Source of the DNA: Acinetobacter sp. HY1485
GTDB lineage: Bacteria > Pseudomonadota > Gammaproteobacteria > Pseudomonadales > Moraxellaceae
Assembly (NCBI RefSeq): GCF_027568475.1
Contig: NZ_JANKZG010000003.1
Coordinates: 1-64,000, forward strand
Length of the DNA: 64,000 bases
Reading direction: 5' to 3'
The position numbers were made by a program, and so were the translations under genes. Within the stretch, counting starts at the first letter, position 1; every line of letters begins with the position of its first letter. Shown here in pieces: positions 8,456-16,467 of this stretch. The notes under the pieces are model-generated. The model saw nothing but the letters and a program-made list of their open reading frames with translations, did not search any database and was not told the origin of the DNA.

Positions 8456-9088
8456 ATTCAATTTCCGAGTGCTTCATCAAATACGCCGTTAATTCATCAA
8501 CATCATCGTTTGCAGCTTGAGGCTGTTGCTCATGAGACATCAGCTCAATTAATTTTACATTTTTAACGCCTTTAGCTGCCAAATATGAATGATGAATACG
8601 CGCTACTTCTTGCTCGATGCGCCGTCCGATGTTAAGGCTGCCGTATTTTCTGACGTATGCTGCCCATGTTCTGACTTCTGTGAATGGCATGCGTTTGACT
8701 TTCGCGATCGTTTGCGACGTTGCGATCGCGATTTCGCAGAGGAGTTCGTCGTCTGGGTCGAGCTCGATGTCTTTCCCAACGCATTGATCTCAACAATCTT
8801 ACCCCATACCGCATTAGTCAGCTCTTCGCTAAAATGCTCACGAATCTGCTCTTCTGTAAATTGTGGCTTATTATTTTCATCAAGCATTGATGAGGCAAGA
8901 ATTCCTGCAAGTGCTTCACGTTTTTCACCAAATGCGCGTAGATGCGCAACTGCTGTGCCATAACTAAACGGTTTAAGCGTTGTTTCAAAAATCTGCTCTT
9001 CACCATCCACAGAAACTTTAATCTCAACTTTTTTAGGCTCACCAATTAGCTTGCCTGCCTTGATGCTTTCTACTGTTAATTTTTTCAT
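8454..9088 (-). CDS. Tail assembly chaperone GT, made by -1 frameshift
   Basis: Ribosomes slipping -1 at G-GGA-AAG (8777-8771) join residues 1-106 of the G frame to 105 residues of the next frame, ending at 8454 (about 211 aa). After the slip the frame reads DIELDPDDELLCEIAIATS, then VRTWAAYVRKYGSLNIGRRI, matching the T domain of tail chaperones. The T frame has no good start of its own before an internal ATG at 8690. Lambda G-GT uses the same GGGAAAG heptamer. The G and GT proteins load onto the tape measure and recruit tail tube protein. The tape measure gene lies further downstream than usual because accessory genes intervene. Confidence 0.88.
8603..9088 (-). CDS. Tail assembly chaperone G (unshifted product)
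   Basis: The ATG at 9088 has AGGGG upstream and gives 161 residues. Residues 1-106 form the conserved G part (KKVEIKVSVDGEEQIFETTL; FTEEQIREHFSEEL). The last ~55 residues after the slippery site are Ser/Thr/Arg-rich and look like out-of-frame translation of the T coding sequence, so they are probably non-conserved. It is the more abundant of the two chaperone products in related phages. It follows the tail tube gene across a terminator-like hairpin (9108-9125). Confidence 0.85.
   Translation of the reverse strand: MKKLTVESIKAGKLIGEPKKVEIKVSVDGEEQIFETTLKPFSYGTAVAHLRAFGEKREALAGILASSMLDENNKPQFTEEQIREHFSEELTNAVWGKIVEINALGKTSSSTQTTNSSAKSRSQRRKRSRKSNACHSQKSEHGQHTSENTAALTSDGASSKK
8771..8777 (-). 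other. Programmed -1 ribosomal frameshift site (GGGAAAG)
   Basis: The zero-frame codons are TTG-GGA-AAG, so the X-XXY-YYZ heptamer is G-GGA-AAG. The -1 frame downstream is open for 105 codons and encodes the T domain. GGGAAAG is the lambda G/T slippery sequence. The region just downstream (8690-8770) is rich in CGATCG-type palindromes that could form a stimulatory structure. Confidence 0.9.
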
Positions 9089-9107
9089 GCGATACCCCTA
9101 AAAAAAT

Positions 9108-9125
9108 AGCCCCTAAATTGGGGCT
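9108..9125 (-). terminator. Terminator-like hairpin between tail tube and chaperone genes
   Basis: On the minus strand AGCCCC-AATTTA-GGGGCT is followed by ATTTTTTT (9107-9100), just upstream of the AGGGG of gene G. It may lower chaperone expression relative to tail tube. Confidence 0.8.
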
Positions 9126-9142
9126 GTTTGTCTGTGTTGTGA

Positions 9143-9610
9143 TTAAGTCGTTGCAGGAATACAAACCAATGCAGTTTTACGTTGCAATGTGACTGTGCAA
9201 TTTACAAGTGTATCGGCTTCAAATTTCCATGCAGGACTTGAAAGCGTTCCTACACATTTCCAAAATGTACGATTAGTTGGTAACTTAATTTCACCATTTT
9301 CAACTTTTGGAATATCGGTATCATTCCCTGGTTCTGCCATAATAAGAGTTACTTCAGTTTTCTTTTGAGCCCAATCGATAACTTTTAAGTGACTTTCGTT
9401 AGCTTTATTAAAATCAAAACCCATTGAGCCATCACCAGGATCAGTAAGACCGGGCAAATAAGACTTTGTATCAGATTCATCAAGACAGGTAATTTCCATT
9501 TTTCCTGTTGAATCAGAACCAAAATCTATCGTTTTTAAACATTGTAGACGCTCAACTACTGCACCTACTACCGCATAAACACGAGAGCCTTGAACGCGAA
9601 TTTGTGACAT
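9143..9610 (-). CDS. Major tail tube protein
   Basis: 155 residues from the ATG at 9610, which has GGGAGAAAATA upstream. The longer frame to 9658 would place the start inside a terminator hairpin and is rejected. The sequence begins MSQIRVQGSRVYAVVGAVVE and includes GSMGFDFNKANESHLKVIDW and ends with a beta-rich stretch (WKFEADTLVNCTVTLQRKTA). Position between the tail terminator and the G/GT chaperones, size and beta-rich character fit a siphovirus tail tube protein. Confidence 0.85.
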   Translation of the reverse strand: MSQIRVQGSRVYAVVGAVVERLQCLKTIDFGSDSTGKMEITCLDESDTKSYLPGLTDPGDGSMGFDFNKANESHLKVIDWAQKKTEVTLIMAEPGNDTDIPKVENGEIKLPTNRTFWKCVGTLSSPAWKFEADTLVNCTVTLQRKTALVCIPATT

Positions 9611-9637
9611 TATTTTCTCCCATTGAGACATAAAAAA

Positions 9638-9655
9638 ACCGCCCATTACGGCGGT
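9638..9655 (-). terminator. Terminator-like hairpin upstream of tail tube gene
   Basis: ACCGCC/GGCGGT stem with a T-run on the minus strand (plus-strand A-run 9632-9638). It lies between the tail terminator gene and the tail tube ribosome binding site. Confidence 0.8.
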
Positions 9656-9672
9656 CATAAAAGATTTAAAAA

Positions 9673-10041
9673 TTAGTTAGGTAAAATCCACAGCGCATCA
9701 AACCCGATATGAAAAATACCTGTTGTTGGATCTTTGGATACATCACGAATGGACGTGACATTACATTCAAGCTCAATTGCATAACGTACAGCTTGAGCTA
9801 TCTCAATCAATCGCTCATCATCCGTATCGTATACATCAAATTGAATGACGGCCTGATCACCACTTGGACGATCATCAAGATTATTAAATGCTGTACCTGC
9901 AATATTCTGCCAAGTGACGTATGGTAGTTGCGGTTCATCGGGCGCAACACCAAAACTCCACGCGCGTACAATATCATCCGACTTTAAAAGTTTTGTCACT
10001 CGATCACACTGAGCAAGCAAACTAAAAATAGGTGCAATCAT
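9673..10041 (-). CDS. Tail completion/terminator protein (DUF3168-like)
   Basis: 122 residues. The pattern LLKSDDIVRAWSFGVAPDEPQLPYVTWQNI, split by a hinge, then QAVIQFDVYD and a final FHIGFDALWIL matches the lambda gpU / DUF3168 type protein that caps the tail tube and joins it to the head. The start overlaps the stop of the upstream HK97 gp10-like gene by 4 bp (ATGA-type coupling). Its place directly before the tail tube gene supports the role. Confidence 0.83.
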   Translation of the reverse strand: MIAPIFSLLAQCDRVTKLLKSDDIVRAWSFGVAPDEPQLPYVTWQNIAGTAFNNLDDRPSGDQAVIQFDVYDTDDERLIEIAQAVRYAIELECNVTSIRDVSKDPTTGIFHIGFDALWILPN

Positions 10042-10502
10042 GTTGTATTACTCAGCACTTTAGAAACTTCACTGCTAAATTCTTCGCAGAACTTATTACC
10101 AATCGCCTGAATACTGTTATAAAACGCAGGGCGTAGAAACGGTGTTGCAGGCTCATATTTAGTACCAAGCTCTACAAAGCGCCAATGTCGTGTATCACCA
10201 CCACTTAAACCCGAAATATCTTTTGAGTGTTGGTTACTGCTTGCACCGCCACGCACACCCAAACGCATCACAACATCTGCACCTCGAGGTCGCCCTGACT
10301 GCACCACAATATTTTTATAAATCATTGCTGCAGTCTCAGGATCATCAATCAACTTGGCATTTTCACGCGCCTTGTTACGTGCAATATTCATTGCTTTACG
10401 TGCTGCTTTACGTGTAATCCGCTTTGCAAGCTTATCATCACCTAACGCACGTAGTTTTCGGCTTGCTTGCTCTAAACCACTGATATGTACTTGAACGCTC
10501 AC
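10038..10502 (-). CDS. HK97 gp10-like neck/tail completion protein
   Basis: 154 residues, rich in Arg/Lys/Ala at the N-terminus (ASRKLRALGDDKLAKRITRKA). The core RHWRFVELGTKYEPATPFLRPAF is the typical gp10-family signature (FVEFGT...PAHPFLRPA). These proteins take part in head-tail joining. It abuts the adaptor gene upstream and overlaps the DUF3168 gene downstream, consistent with one connector operon. Confidence 0.88.
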   Translation of the reverse strand: MSVQVHISGLEQASRKLRALGDDKLAKRITRKAARKAMNIARNKARENAKLIDDPETAAMIYKNIVVQSGRPRGADVVMRLGVRGGASSNQHSKDISGLSGGDTRHWRFVELGTKYEPATPFLRPAFYNSIQAIGNKFCEEFSSEVSKVLSNTT

Positions 10503-10856
10503 TTAAACCCACTCCTTTTTCCCTGTGGCCAGATTTAAAGTTAAGTATTCACGGCGACTATCAAGATCATGCATCGGGTTACCATCGATCACATAATATT
10601 GACCTTCAAACAGCACACGCATAGTTGAATTAATCTTTGCTGCAGTCTTGCTATAACGGATCTTCGCACGTGCTTGGATTGTGCTAGATAATGCACGTGC
10701 TTGAAGCTGATCCTTGGTTGAAAGATCAGAAACATTCGCCCAAAGCGTTACAAGTGCTACCCACTGCTTTTGAACTTTACCTGTTTTAGGGTCTTGGCCA
10801 AGCGTGGTTTCTTGCTCAATGGTGATGCGGTGTTTTAATTGACTCGATTGCATCAT
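10503..10856 (-). CDS. Phage head closure/adaptor protein (SPP1 gp16-like)
   Basis: 117 residues. It begins MMQSSQLKHRITIEQ and contains QWVALVTLWANVSDLSTKDQLQARAL and MRVLFEGQYYVIDGNPMHDLDSRREYLTL, matching the head-tail joining family (PF05521-like). It closes the connector after DNA packaging. Its start overlaps the stop of the gp6-like gene by 1 bp. Confidence 0.88.
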   Translation of the reverse strand: MMQSSQLKHRITIEQETTLGQDPKTGKVQKQWVALVTLWANVSDLSTKDQLQARALSSTIQARAKIRYSKTAAKINSTMRVLFEGQYYVIDGNPMHDLDSRREYLTLNLATGKKEWV

Positions 10857-11146
10857 TATTCCACCGTTGGACTACGATACTTATAAAGCAGCATACGCAC
10901 AGGCTGAGGTAAATAATTACCATCGCTCTGCATATCCTTTTCTAAGTTTCGGTTTTGATCAAAGTACCCACACAATAAAAATACTGCAGTCTTAAATTGT
11001 TTAGGATAACCACCTGTAAAAGTATCGGTCACATAGTCCAACACTAATTGCTCTGCCGCTTCACGGTAGGCATCAAGCTCAACATCACTATCATCTGTGT
11101 CGTAACGCAAGTGAGCTTTAACTTCATCCAATGTCGTAATACTCAT
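10856..11146 (-). CDS. Head-tail connector (gp6-like) protein
   Basis: 96 residues from the ATG at 11146 (GGAG upstream; ATGA overlap with the portal stop). The longer frame to 11164 is unlikely. The sequence SITTLDEVKAHLRYDTDDSDVE, then EAAEQLVLDYVTDTF and AVFLLCGYFDQNRN fits the HK97 gp6-type connector family, an all-helical ring below the portal. Confidence 0.88.
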   Translation of the reverse strand: MSITTLDEVKAHLRYDTDDSDVELDAYREAAEQLVLDYVTDTFTGGYPKQFKTAVFLLCGYFDQNRNLEKDMQSDGNYLPQPVRMLLYKYRSPTVE

Positions 11147-12582
11147 ACCCACTCCTTCGCACACAGCTTAAAGTTCTGATGATTAAACTCACCACTGCAG
11201 TCTTTTTCACAATGCCAAAGTGAGCCTTTATTTGTTACAAACTCACCTTTTTGATAGTGATTTTCAGCTTTAAATACACCTTTATAAGCTTCTGAAAACG
11301 ACTTTTTAGCATCACTATCCGTTGGCTGTTTGGTTGCAGATGCAAAAGGATCATCTTTAGCATCACGCTTGGCCAGTGCTGCCAATGAGTAATTTTGTTG
11401 TTGAATAAGTGGTGACTCCCCACCTTTAACTGGTAAATACCCTAATTTTTGCCGAACCTCGTTTGGTGCATACACTCCCATACGAATACCCTTTTCAAAG
11501 CAATCCATTTGACTAACTGAATCCATCCGAATTAGTACATCAAGATCAAGAAATGCCTGAACGCCATAAGATTTAAGATCCAACCCTTCATCTAGTAAGT
11601 TCTCACGCGCCTCGATGTAAGCTTGCAAACAGTCCGAGTAGTAAATTTCGTTCAGATCACCAATCTTGATACCCGATTGCACATCACCAATGGCAACCTT
11701 AAACGGTGGCACATGAAAAGCTGTACACACAATCCGCGCTGACATACCGAGCTGTTCAATGAGCTGACTATCTGCTGCAGAAATACCAATTGGCGTGTAC
11801 TTCAGATCATCACCCATCACAGCAATTTGACCAAAATTGTTGCCCGAATATTTCTGATTCCAACGGTTTTGTACTTCTTGTGCCTTGTCTTTATCAATTG
11901 GTCCTGGTGCAGCTAAGATCCCACCTGGTCGTGAGCTATTCTTAAAAAAGTTTTGTGCATTTTCTAAAATAGATAAACCTTGAGCCGATGCAGCCGCACA
12001 AGCAACAATTGGCGTTAAACCCACCAATGGGTGATAAAAACAATTAATACGGTCATGGATGATTTCAGAAGCCGGCACAATCTCACTTTTTGATTGACTT
12101 AAATTGTCGGTACTCAGCTGATAGAACACATTGCCATGCTCATCAACCAATGGTTTAACCAAATCAGGGTTGAGTACCACCAACCGAATAATCCAACCAA
12201 ATGCATCACGTTGTTTATAGACGTATGTGTTTCCACGCAACAATAAACTTGTGGTCCATTGCTCCTGCAGTTGTTGCCAATTCTGATAATTATTAGGTCT
12301 TTCTAACACACGTTGTAATTTTTTAGGTCGATCTGCCTCAACCAAAACACCTTGCTGCCATTTTTTTAATAACACTGGCATCTTTGCAATATCTTTTGCA
12401 ATTAAGCTCACACAAGAGAATACAGCGTAAAAACTTGCGTTATCTTTTAGCGTTAATTCTTTATTTTCTTGCCATGCACCTGTATGTGGCTCATGAATTA
12501 AAGGACCCCAACCACCATTACTGCCACTTTGGACAGTTTGATAGCCCTTTGTGCGCCCAAATAGTCTGCCCAAGAAGCTCAT
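11143..12582 (-). CDS. HK97-family portal protein with C-terminal carbohydrate-binding-like appendage
   Basis: 479 residues, slightly longer than typical (~400-430). The core shows SFYAVFSCVSLIAKDIAKMPV, WTTSLLLRGNTYVYKQRDAFG, PLVGLTPIVACAAAS and GILAAPGPIDKDKAQ, all typical of HK97 portals. Residues ~430-479 (YQKGEFVTNKGSLWHCEKDC ... LCAKEWV) look like a small CBM5/12-type domain, sometimes fused to phage structural proteins. The portal forms the DNA channel and docks terminase. It lies downstream of the capsid gene rather than between terminase and protease. Confidence 0.94.
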   Translation of the reverse strand: MSFLGRLFGRTKGYQTVQSGSNGGWGPLIHEPHTGAWQENKELTLKDNASFYAVFSCVSLIAKDIAKMPVLLKKWQQGVLVEADRPKKLQRVLERPNNYQNWQQLQEQWTTSLLLRGNTYVYKQRDAFGWIIRLVVLNPDLVKPLVDEHGNVFYQLSTDNLSQSKSEIVPASEIIHDRINCFYHPLVGLTPIVACAAASAQGLSILENAQNFFKNSSRPGGILAAPGPIDKDKAQEVQNRWNQKYSGNNFGQIAVMGDDLKYTPIGISAADSQLIEQLGMSARIVCTAFHVPPFKVAIGDVQSGIKIGDLNEIYYSDCLQAYIEARENLLDEGLDLKSYGVQAFLDLDVLIRMDSVSQMDCFEKGIRMGVYAPNEVRQKLGYLPVKGGESPLIQQQNYSLAALAKRDAKDDPFASATKQPTDSDAKKSFSEAYKGVFKAENHYQKGEFVTNKGSLWHCEKDCSGEFNHQNFKLCAKEWV

Positions 12583-12590
12583 ATTAATAC

Positions 12591-12749
12591 CTACTCAGCA
12601 CTTGGCTGTGTTTCGTTATCTTTTTTACGTGTTGGCTTATGTGGTTTGGCCACACCTGTTTTAATCAAAATATTGGCTTCAAATGGCGTTACTGTTTTAA
12701 CATCACCAATATTTGCGTTATGCATCTGCTTTAGATACTTAATTTCCAT
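12591..12749 (-). CDS. Small phage protein between capsid and portal (52 aa)
   Basis: The ATG at 12749 has GGAGCAGGC upstream and gives 52 residues ending in TAG. It starts MEIKYLKQMHNANIGDVKTV and has a basic tail (KPHKPTRKKDNE). The N-terminal part resembles short proteins found next to capsid genes that carry a conserved 'G-D-V-...-A..L...G.A' pattern. Function unknown; perhaps a head accessory protein. It sits 9 bp upstream of the portal start. Confidence 0.65.
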   Translation of the reverse strand: MEIKYLKQMHNANIGDVKTVTPFEANILIKTGVAKPHKPTRKKDNETQPSAE

Positions 12750-12791
12750 GCCTGCTCCTATAGCTAAACAATTGTGTTGCTTAGATATAGA

Positions 12792-12813
12792 AACAGCCCA
12801 ATTAAGGGCTGTT
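12792..12813 (-). terminator. Hairpin after the major capsid gene
   Basis: AACAGCCC and GGGCTGTT arms with a 6-nt loop lie 8 bp after the capsid stop. Only TTTC follows, so termination is probably partial. Confidence 0.5.
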
Positions 12814-12820
12814 ATTTGGA

Positions 12821-14149
12821 TTAAGCTGAGTAGTCAATCCAACCTGCAGCTTTACGCACAGGCTTCCAACGGATATAACGCTCTGCACGAATGGCAGATA
12901 AGTTGTTTTGAAACAAGTTAATTGCCTCAGTGCCATTAGTAATGGTCGCTTCGTTTGAAATTGCAAAGTCCACACCACCATCATCTGCAAGCAAGATTTC
13001 TGTTGGCTTGATTAATACAATTTTTTCACCTGCTGTTTGCGAAGTGACAACCGGCAAACCAAGCAATGTTTTAGACCCCGAACCAAAGCTCATACCAGGA
13101 AAATAAGTATTACCCAACGCATCACGCAATAAACTCATTTGTGCAGCACGAGTCTCACTCATCACCCAATAAGAACCATCTAAGCTCTGGTTGCCATCAA
13201 TAAAACCATTGATGCAAGTTAAAAGATCAGTTTGGTATGCTTCTGCAGTAGTACCTGTGGACTTAATACCTGCGATACCATTTAAAATAGATGCAGGACT
13301 ATCTTCAGATTCTACTTTCGATGGATCCAAGAATTGCCCGTCAATAAATTGACTAATTGTTTTGACTAGATCATCACGCACCAAAGCGTCTGCAGATGGA
13401 CTAGAAAAACGAATCAACTCATCAGATAAGAGTACAATCCCTGCTAACTTCGACTTAGTTAACGTGATATTGCCAAACTTCATATCAGTTGTAGGTTTTT
13501 GCTGACCTTCACCTACCCAATTTACAGAAGTACTGCCTGTTTGCGTTGGGATCTTCACATTAAATGGTACGTTTCGGAAACCTGTCATACGCCCAAGAAT
13601 GGTTGCAGGACGCAATAGCTCAATAAACTCATTGGTTAAGTTTTGCTGATCCACCAATGCTGCAGCAAAATCAGCACCTGTTGTGGTACCAATATTTGCT
13701 TTTGCGCGAATCAGGTTTTGTACACTTTCAGGTGCGTTCCATGACTTCAATACTTCAATCGCATTAGTACCACCGCCACCATTCTTTTGATTGGACTTAT
13801 GTGCAGCAACCGTTGCTTTAACAGCTAAAGCAAAACCAAGACCTTTAGGTAAATTGGATTTTACAACCACAGGTGTATTATTTGGATCTGCTGATTTGGC
13901 AGCATTTTCAGGTGTATCACCTTCAACTGGCTTTGCAGATTTAGCCGCTTGTTCAATTTGGGCAATCTGCTTTTCAGTACGTGCAATGTTCTTTTCAATT
14001 GCAGCAATATCAGCTTCATGCTGTTCAATTTCTTTTTCAGTTTCTTCATCTGGAGTTTCACCAGATTCAGCAGACTTTTCTAAAGCTTTTTGAATAGCTA
14101 AATTCTTTTCCGCTTTTGCCTTAAGTAATTTTTTTAAATATTCATTCAT
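12821..14149 (-). CDS. HK97-fold major capsid protein with N-terminal delta (scaffold) domain
   Basis: 442 residues. Residues 1 to ~75 are a charged coiled coil (EIEQHEADIAAIEKNIARTE) that acts as the delta scaffold and is removed by the prohead protease. The mature part contains GLGFALAVKATVAAH, RPATILGRMTGFRNVPFNVK, VNWVGEGQQKPTTDMKFG and KLAGIVLLSDELIRFSSP, all typical of HK97-fold capsids. Translation is coupled to the protease gene by a 4-bp overlap. Confidence 0.96.
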   Translation of the reverse strand: MNEYLKKLLKAKAEKNLAIQKALEKSAESGETPDEETEKEIEQHEADIAAIEKNIARTEKQIAQIEQAAKSAKPVEGDTPENAAKSADPNNTPVVVKSNLPKGLGFALAVKATVAAHKSNQKNGGGGTNAIEVLKSWNAPESVQNLIRAKANIGTTTGADFAAALVDQQNLTNEFIELLRPATILGRMTGFRNVPFNVKIPTQTGSTSVNWVGEGQQKPTTDMKFGNITLTKSKLAGIVLLSDELIRFSSPSADALVRDDLVKTISQFIDGQFLDPSKVESEDSPASILNGIAGIKSTGTTAEAYQTDLLTCINGFIDGNQSLDGSYWVMSETRAAQMSLLRDALGNTYFPGMSFGSGSKTLLGLPVVTSQTAGEKIVLIKPTEILLADDGGVDFAISNEATITNGTEAINLFQNNLSAIRAERYIRWKPVRKAAGWIDYSA

Positions 14150-14730
14150 AGTTTTACTCCACCCTTTGTTGGGCTATCTAGTTTTACAACGATGTGTTTT
14201 TTCCCTGATGTATCGCCACCAGGTACGGTGTTTTGAGGTTCTTTGCCCAACGTGGCTTTATGTTCCTCATATGCTTTTGTGAGATCTGTTTCGGCTTCCT
14301 TATTGCAAGGAATAGTGACCAATGACAGTTCGTACCAATCCCACTGATTAAATTTGATACCACCCGTTTTAAGGCACTCAGCGGTAGCCCAATCACCTAA
14401 AAAACCAACAGATAAACCCTTAACTAAGCCGTACTTCAAAGAGTAGTAAGCTTCATCTATTCGGGTTTTAAGTGTGCCTTCTTCCTTGATTTCGGGAATT
14501 TGTATCTCCACTTCAATGCCTTTATCTGTCACGGTTGCACTAATCACCTGTCCGATGGGCGATTTCATATCGTGATGAAATAGCAACGGCATAGGTAAAT
14601 CATATTTAGCACCATTGGGCACCATGACATCTTTAGCACGGTCAGGATTAGGAGTGCTGGCCACACCCTTAAAGGTGCGTTTTTCCTCATTAATCTCTTT
14701 AATTTCAAAATTGCCAAACGACTTTTCCAC
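14146..14730 (-). CDS. Prohead protease (HK97 type, U35 family)
   Basis: 194 residues. The fold signature is visible: KRTFKGVASTPNPDRAKDVM, the catalytic His region LLFHHDMKSPIG (His-52/53) and the catalytic Ser in GLVKGLSVGFLG (Ser-107). It cleaves capsid delta domains during prohead maturation. The gene overlaps the capsid start by 4 bp. A terminator-like hairpin separates it from terminase. Confidence 0.95.
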   Translation of the reverse strand: MEKSFGNFEIKEINEEKRTFKGVASTPNPDRAKDVMVPNGAKYDLPMPLLFHHDMKSPIGQVISATVTDKGIEVEIQIPEIKEEGTLKTRIDEAYYSLKYGLVKGLSVGFLGDWATAECLKTGGIKFNQWDWYELSLVTIPCNKEAETDLTKAYEEHKATLGKEPQNTVPGGDTSGKKHIVVKLDSPTKGGVKL

Positions 14731-14749
14731 GTCATTTCTCCAATAAAAA

Positions 14750-14769
14750 AGCCCACTAAAAAGTGAGCT
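14750..14769 (-). terminator. Terminator-like hairpin between terminase and protease
   Basis: On the minus strand AGCTCACT pairs with AGTGGGCT (one G-T pair), followed by a T-run (plus-strand A-run 14745-14750). Confidence 0.7.
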
Positions 14770-14787
14770 TTCGTTTTATCTATATGT

Positions 14788-16464
14788 CTAAAAAAAATAG
14801 ACGTTATATTCTTTTTTAGTAGGTGTAGGATTCGTAGACATAAGTGCAACGGCATTAAATAGTGCAATCAGCGGATCAATTTTACCCACACCACTTTCTT
14901 GTTTACTAATCATCATACCATTACCTTTGTATACAGCTTTTGCATTACCAACACACCATGTCATCAACCCTTGCCCTGGGTGAAATAAGGTTTTTTCAGC
15001 AGTTTTACGCTCAGTTGTAATGATATAGCCCATAATCTTATAACCTTGTGCCACACCTATCATCTGATCCTCAGGAATACCAACCTCAAGAAGCCCATCA
15101 AGTAAGCCACCTAATCCTTGCGGATCTAAACCAATTTTATAGAGCTTACCTGAGTCATAAACTTTCTTGGCAATTTGGGCGAGCTGATCAATATCCTCAC
15201 CCACGTTATCCACAATGGTTAGACTGCCTTCTTTTTCATAATCAGCATATTTCGGTGCGTTTTCTTTACGCCTTTTAACTGCAATCTTATTTGCCCATGC
15301 ATGATTCCAACACCACCAAATACGTGGATCTGATTTCATACGACCAACCGCACCAAATCCAAGTAGATCATCTAGCCCACCACCATCAATCCCAAGCGTA
15401 ATAACTTCTGAAAGTTCAATTAGCAGATCTAGGGTAATTTCAGGTTTAGCCTGTGCCAACCAATACTCTGCACCTGCCCAACGGTTAGCGCGTAGATTTA
15501 AACCAATCTCTACATTTAAATGTTTAGCCAAGAAGTCACGTAAACTTTCTTCACCTGCTTCTTTAACTTTATTGAACTCAGATACAAGATATTCAAGATC
15601 AACTGATGCACCCAAATTAGGATTGGTAACATAAAAGTTCTCAGGCTTTAAGTGGTCCCCCGCCTCAAGCATCTTTTTGGGAAATTCATAAATGAGTGGC
15701 AAGAAACGCGGATCATCAATAATCCCATCACGGACATCACGCGCATAATCTAAAAGTTGCTTGAATACACCACATGGCACCTCGTCAGACATGGTTGATA
15801 GGTAAATCACACATCCTTCAGGTCGTGATGCCAAACCACCTTTTGCTTCACGAAACATGGACTCGGCATTTGCACGTTTACCAAAAAGCCAAACCTCATC
15901 AATTAAAATAATGGAAGCTTTTTTACCTGCAGCAGCATTACTCTCTGCAGCAATTACTTTTAATGTTGCTCCAGTACCTAAATGAGTGACCGTTTTTGTA
16001 TGCTCAGACACATTCATCAATGCACTTAATTCTTCATCCGCTTTGATAAAGTCACGAATAGGATTAAATGAGTTATCAGCAACCTCTTTTGTAGGTGCTA
16101 GAAGAATCAATTCAGCAGAAATACGATCATTTAAAATTAATGCAGTCATCATAATGCCTGCAGCAATCGTAGATTTTGTATTTTTCTTGGAAATGATTAA
16201 GAAAAATTCACGAATTAATCGCCTTTTTGTTTCAGGGTTATACGCACCAAAGATTGCTTGTACAAATTCAAGCACCCATTCACGTGTTACTTCACCCATC
16301 TTAGGGCTATCAATTACATCAACAAGAATGAGTTCGTTAAAAATCCTCAACGCAACATCTGCCACATTCGGAAATAATGGCTTACATGGCATTAGGGATT
16401 TTTGCTGAACAATACGCTCCTCCCAATCGGGGCAAGCTGTTGTCCAATTGGGTATGGCTGTCAT
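14788..16464 (-). CDS. Terminase large subunit
   Basis: 558 residues. The ATPase part has a deviant Walker A, SKKNTKST (residues ~92-99), and Walker B SIILIDEVW (Asp-189, Glu-190). The nuclease part has GIDGGGLDDLLGF near residue 365 and later acidic residues (LYKIGLDPQGLGG). This is the HK97-type packaging motor (Terminase_1). It starts 3 bp after the small subunit gene. Catalytic features look intact. Confidence 0.95.
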   Translation of the reverse strand: MTAIPNWTTACPDWEERIVQQKSLMPCKPLFPNVADVALRIFNELILVDVIDSPKMGEVTREWVLEFVQAIFGAYNPETKRRLIREFFLIISKKNTKSTIAAGIMMTALILNDRISAELILLAPTKEVADNSFNPIRDFIKADEELSALMNVSEHTKTVTHLGTGATLKVIAAESNAAAGKKASIILIDEVWLFGKRANAESMFREAKGGLASRPEGCVIYLSTMSDEVPCGVFKQLLDYARDVRDGIIDDPRFLPLIYEFPKKMLEAGDHLKPENFYVTNPNLGASVDLEYLVSEFNKVKEAGEESLRDFLAKHLNVEIGLNLRANRWAGAEYWLAQAKPEITLDLLIELSEVITLGIDGGGLDDLLGFGAVGRMKSDPRIWWCWNHAWANKIAVKRRKENAPKYADYEKEGSLTIVDNVGEDIDQLAQIAKKVYDSGKLYKIGLDPQGLGGLLDGLLEVGIPEDQMIGVAQGYKIMGYIITTERKTAEKTLFHPGQGLMTWCVGNAKAVYKGNGMMISKQESGVGKIDPLIALFNAVALMSTNPTPTKKEYNVYFF

Positions 16465-16467
16465 TTT

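Noticed and set aside
8589..8963. 124-aa plus-strand ORF
   Set aside because: It is antisense to the G/GT chaperone genes, which are supported by family motifs and the slippery site.
9611..9658. N-terminal extension of the tail tube protein (start at 9658)
   Set aside because: The extension is translated from the terminator hairpin at 9638-9655 and lacks a ribosome binding site; the ATG at 9610 has GGGAGAAAATA.
13791..14093. 100-aa plus-strand ORF
   Set aside because: It is the shadow of the biased Glu/Lys/Ala codons in the capsid delta domain.
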